From the NCBI GenBank assembly GCA_045645985.1, contig JAZRJV010000060.1:1-42820 (forward strand): a stretch of DNA of 42,820 bases. The letters are read 5' to 3'. This DNA comes from RGIG9060 sp045645985. Lineage in GTDB: Bacteria > Spirochaetota > Spirochaetia > Treponematales > Treponemataceae. A program made the position numbers and the translations under genes. Under the pieces are notes generated by a model that was not told the origin of the DNA, did no database searches, and saw only the letters and a program-made list of their open reading frames with translations. Below are positions 42,138 to 42,820 of this stretch, one piece after another (position 1 is the stretch's first letter; the number at the start of each line of letters is the position of its first letter).

Positions 42138-42820
42138 CTATCGTTCCATTTTGCGATAAATTGTTTTGTGTGGTCTGTCTGCTTCTGCACCAAGTTGTTT
42201 GCGTTTCCATTCAGCGTAGTCGCTCCAGTTTCCTTCAAACCATTTTACTTCAGAATTGTTTTCGAAAGCGAGAATATGTGTACAAATTCTGTCTAAGAAC
42301 CAGCGGTCGTGGCTAACAACTAAAACACAACCAGCAAATTCTTCGATTGCGTCTTCTAAGGCACGGATTGTTGCAACATCCAAATCGTTTGTAGGTTCGT
42401 CCAAAAGTAAAACATTTGCAGCCTGTTTTAACATCATTCCAAGATTTAATCGGTTGCGTTCTCCTCCAGAAAGTACGCCAACTTTTTTTTGCTGGTCTGG
42501 TCCTGAAAAGTTAAACCAAGAACAATATGCACGAGAATTTACTTCTCGAATTGCACCATTGATTGCTCTACCTTTTTCGTCAACAGCACCTAATTTGATA
42601 ATATCAAGTCCGTCAGAAAGTTGTTCCCAAACAGTTTTGTTATCGTCTAAAAGTCCACGCATCTGATCAACATAAGTAAGTTTTACAGTTGAACCAACTT
42701 TAATTGAACCTGAATCAGGTTTTTCACCACCTGATTTTCCATCTAAGCGTTCTACAGTTTGACCTGCAGCATCTGCAATCAATTTGAAAAGTGTTGTTTT
42801 ACCAGCACCGTTTGGTCCAA
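42138..42820 (-). CDS. ettA: EttA-like ABC-F translation factor, C-terminal half (5' part outside window)
   Basis: The frame is open to the right edge, so only about 227 C-terminal residues are seen. They hold the second ABC cassette: Walker A GPNGAGKTT at the very right edge, signature LSGGERNRLNLG, Walker B VLLLDEPTNDLD and the switch VVSHDRWFLDR. The end, WFEGNWSDYAEWKRK followed by LGAEADRPHK, matches EttA more than other ABC-F types. EttA binds the ribosomal E site and gates the first steps of elongation according to ATP level. The missing N-terminal cassette and linker prevent a firm subfamily call. Confidence 0.9.
   Translation of the reverse strand, partial: GPNGAGKTTLFKLIADAAGQTVERLDGKSGGEKPDSGSIKVGSTVKLTYVDQMRGLLDDNKTVWEQLSDGLDIIKLGAVDEKGRAINGAIREVNSRAYCSWFNFSGPDQQKKVGVLSGGERNRLNLGMMLKQAANVLLLDEPTNDLDVATIRALEDAIEEFAGCVLVVSHDRWFLDRICTHILAFENNSEVKWFEGNWSDYAEWKRKQLGAEADRPHKTIYRKMER

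Overview
The window reads as a low-GC bacterial chromosome segment, most likely from a spirochete close to Treponema. This is inferred from gene content and order: a CarD-type regulator coupled to ispD and ispF, a threonyl-tRNA synthetase without a TGS domain, many secreted TPR and coiled-coil proteins of spirochete type, a MurJ/M24 peptidase pair, and a LamG/FN3 protein divergent from uvrC. No species name can be given from sequence alone.

Region 1 (1-8995, minus strand) is a defence island. Transcription runs leftward: HsdM, HsdS, a GHKL (MutL/MORC-like) ATPase ending in a PD-(D/E)xK-like nuclease domain, then a SieB-like membrane protein and a long SIR2-domain protein that runs off the left edge. 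No HsdR is present in the window. The ATPase-nuclease occupies the position next to hsdS, and its start lies 3 bases beyond the hsdS stop. A scrap of a second hsdS 3' end lies between the ATPase-nuclease and the SieB-like gene, so the island looks assembled by recombination. The SieB-like/SIR2 pair (4-base gap) is a good candidate for a two-gene anti-phage module that I do not recognise as described. A strong hairpin terminator at 9112-9159 separates the island from core genes.

Region 2 (9179-16623) holds an LPP20-like lipoprotein, thrS, an unrecognised 469-residue protein with an overlapping oligopeptide-binding protein, and the CarD-type regulator overlapping ispD, followed by ispF (MEP isoprenoid pathway).

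Region 3 (16635-28763, minus) holds a 1106-residue membrane-anchored coiled-coil protein with a C-terminal helix-turn-helix-like end. Next comes a tightly overlapping ExbB-ExbD-TonB-HAD operon. Upstream of it lie an outer-membrane beta-barrel with a TonB-box-like N-terminus but no room for a plug, a 941-residue periplasmic TPR protein and a secreted protein of unknown function. Together they look like an envelope energy-coupling machine.

Region 4 (28756-42820) holds a 1487-residue fused acyl-CoA dehydratase activase-like protein, divergent murJ with an M24 peptidase, a convergent TPR protein coupled to a LamG/FN3 secreted protein, uvrC, and the C-terminal half of an EttA-like ABC-F protein at the right edge. 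Several genes (11724, 14759, 33358, possibly 40245) have a promoter -10 box only a few bases from the ATG and no Shine-Dalgarno, suggesting leaderless messages. No rRNA, tRNA, CRISPR array, integrase or transposase was seen.
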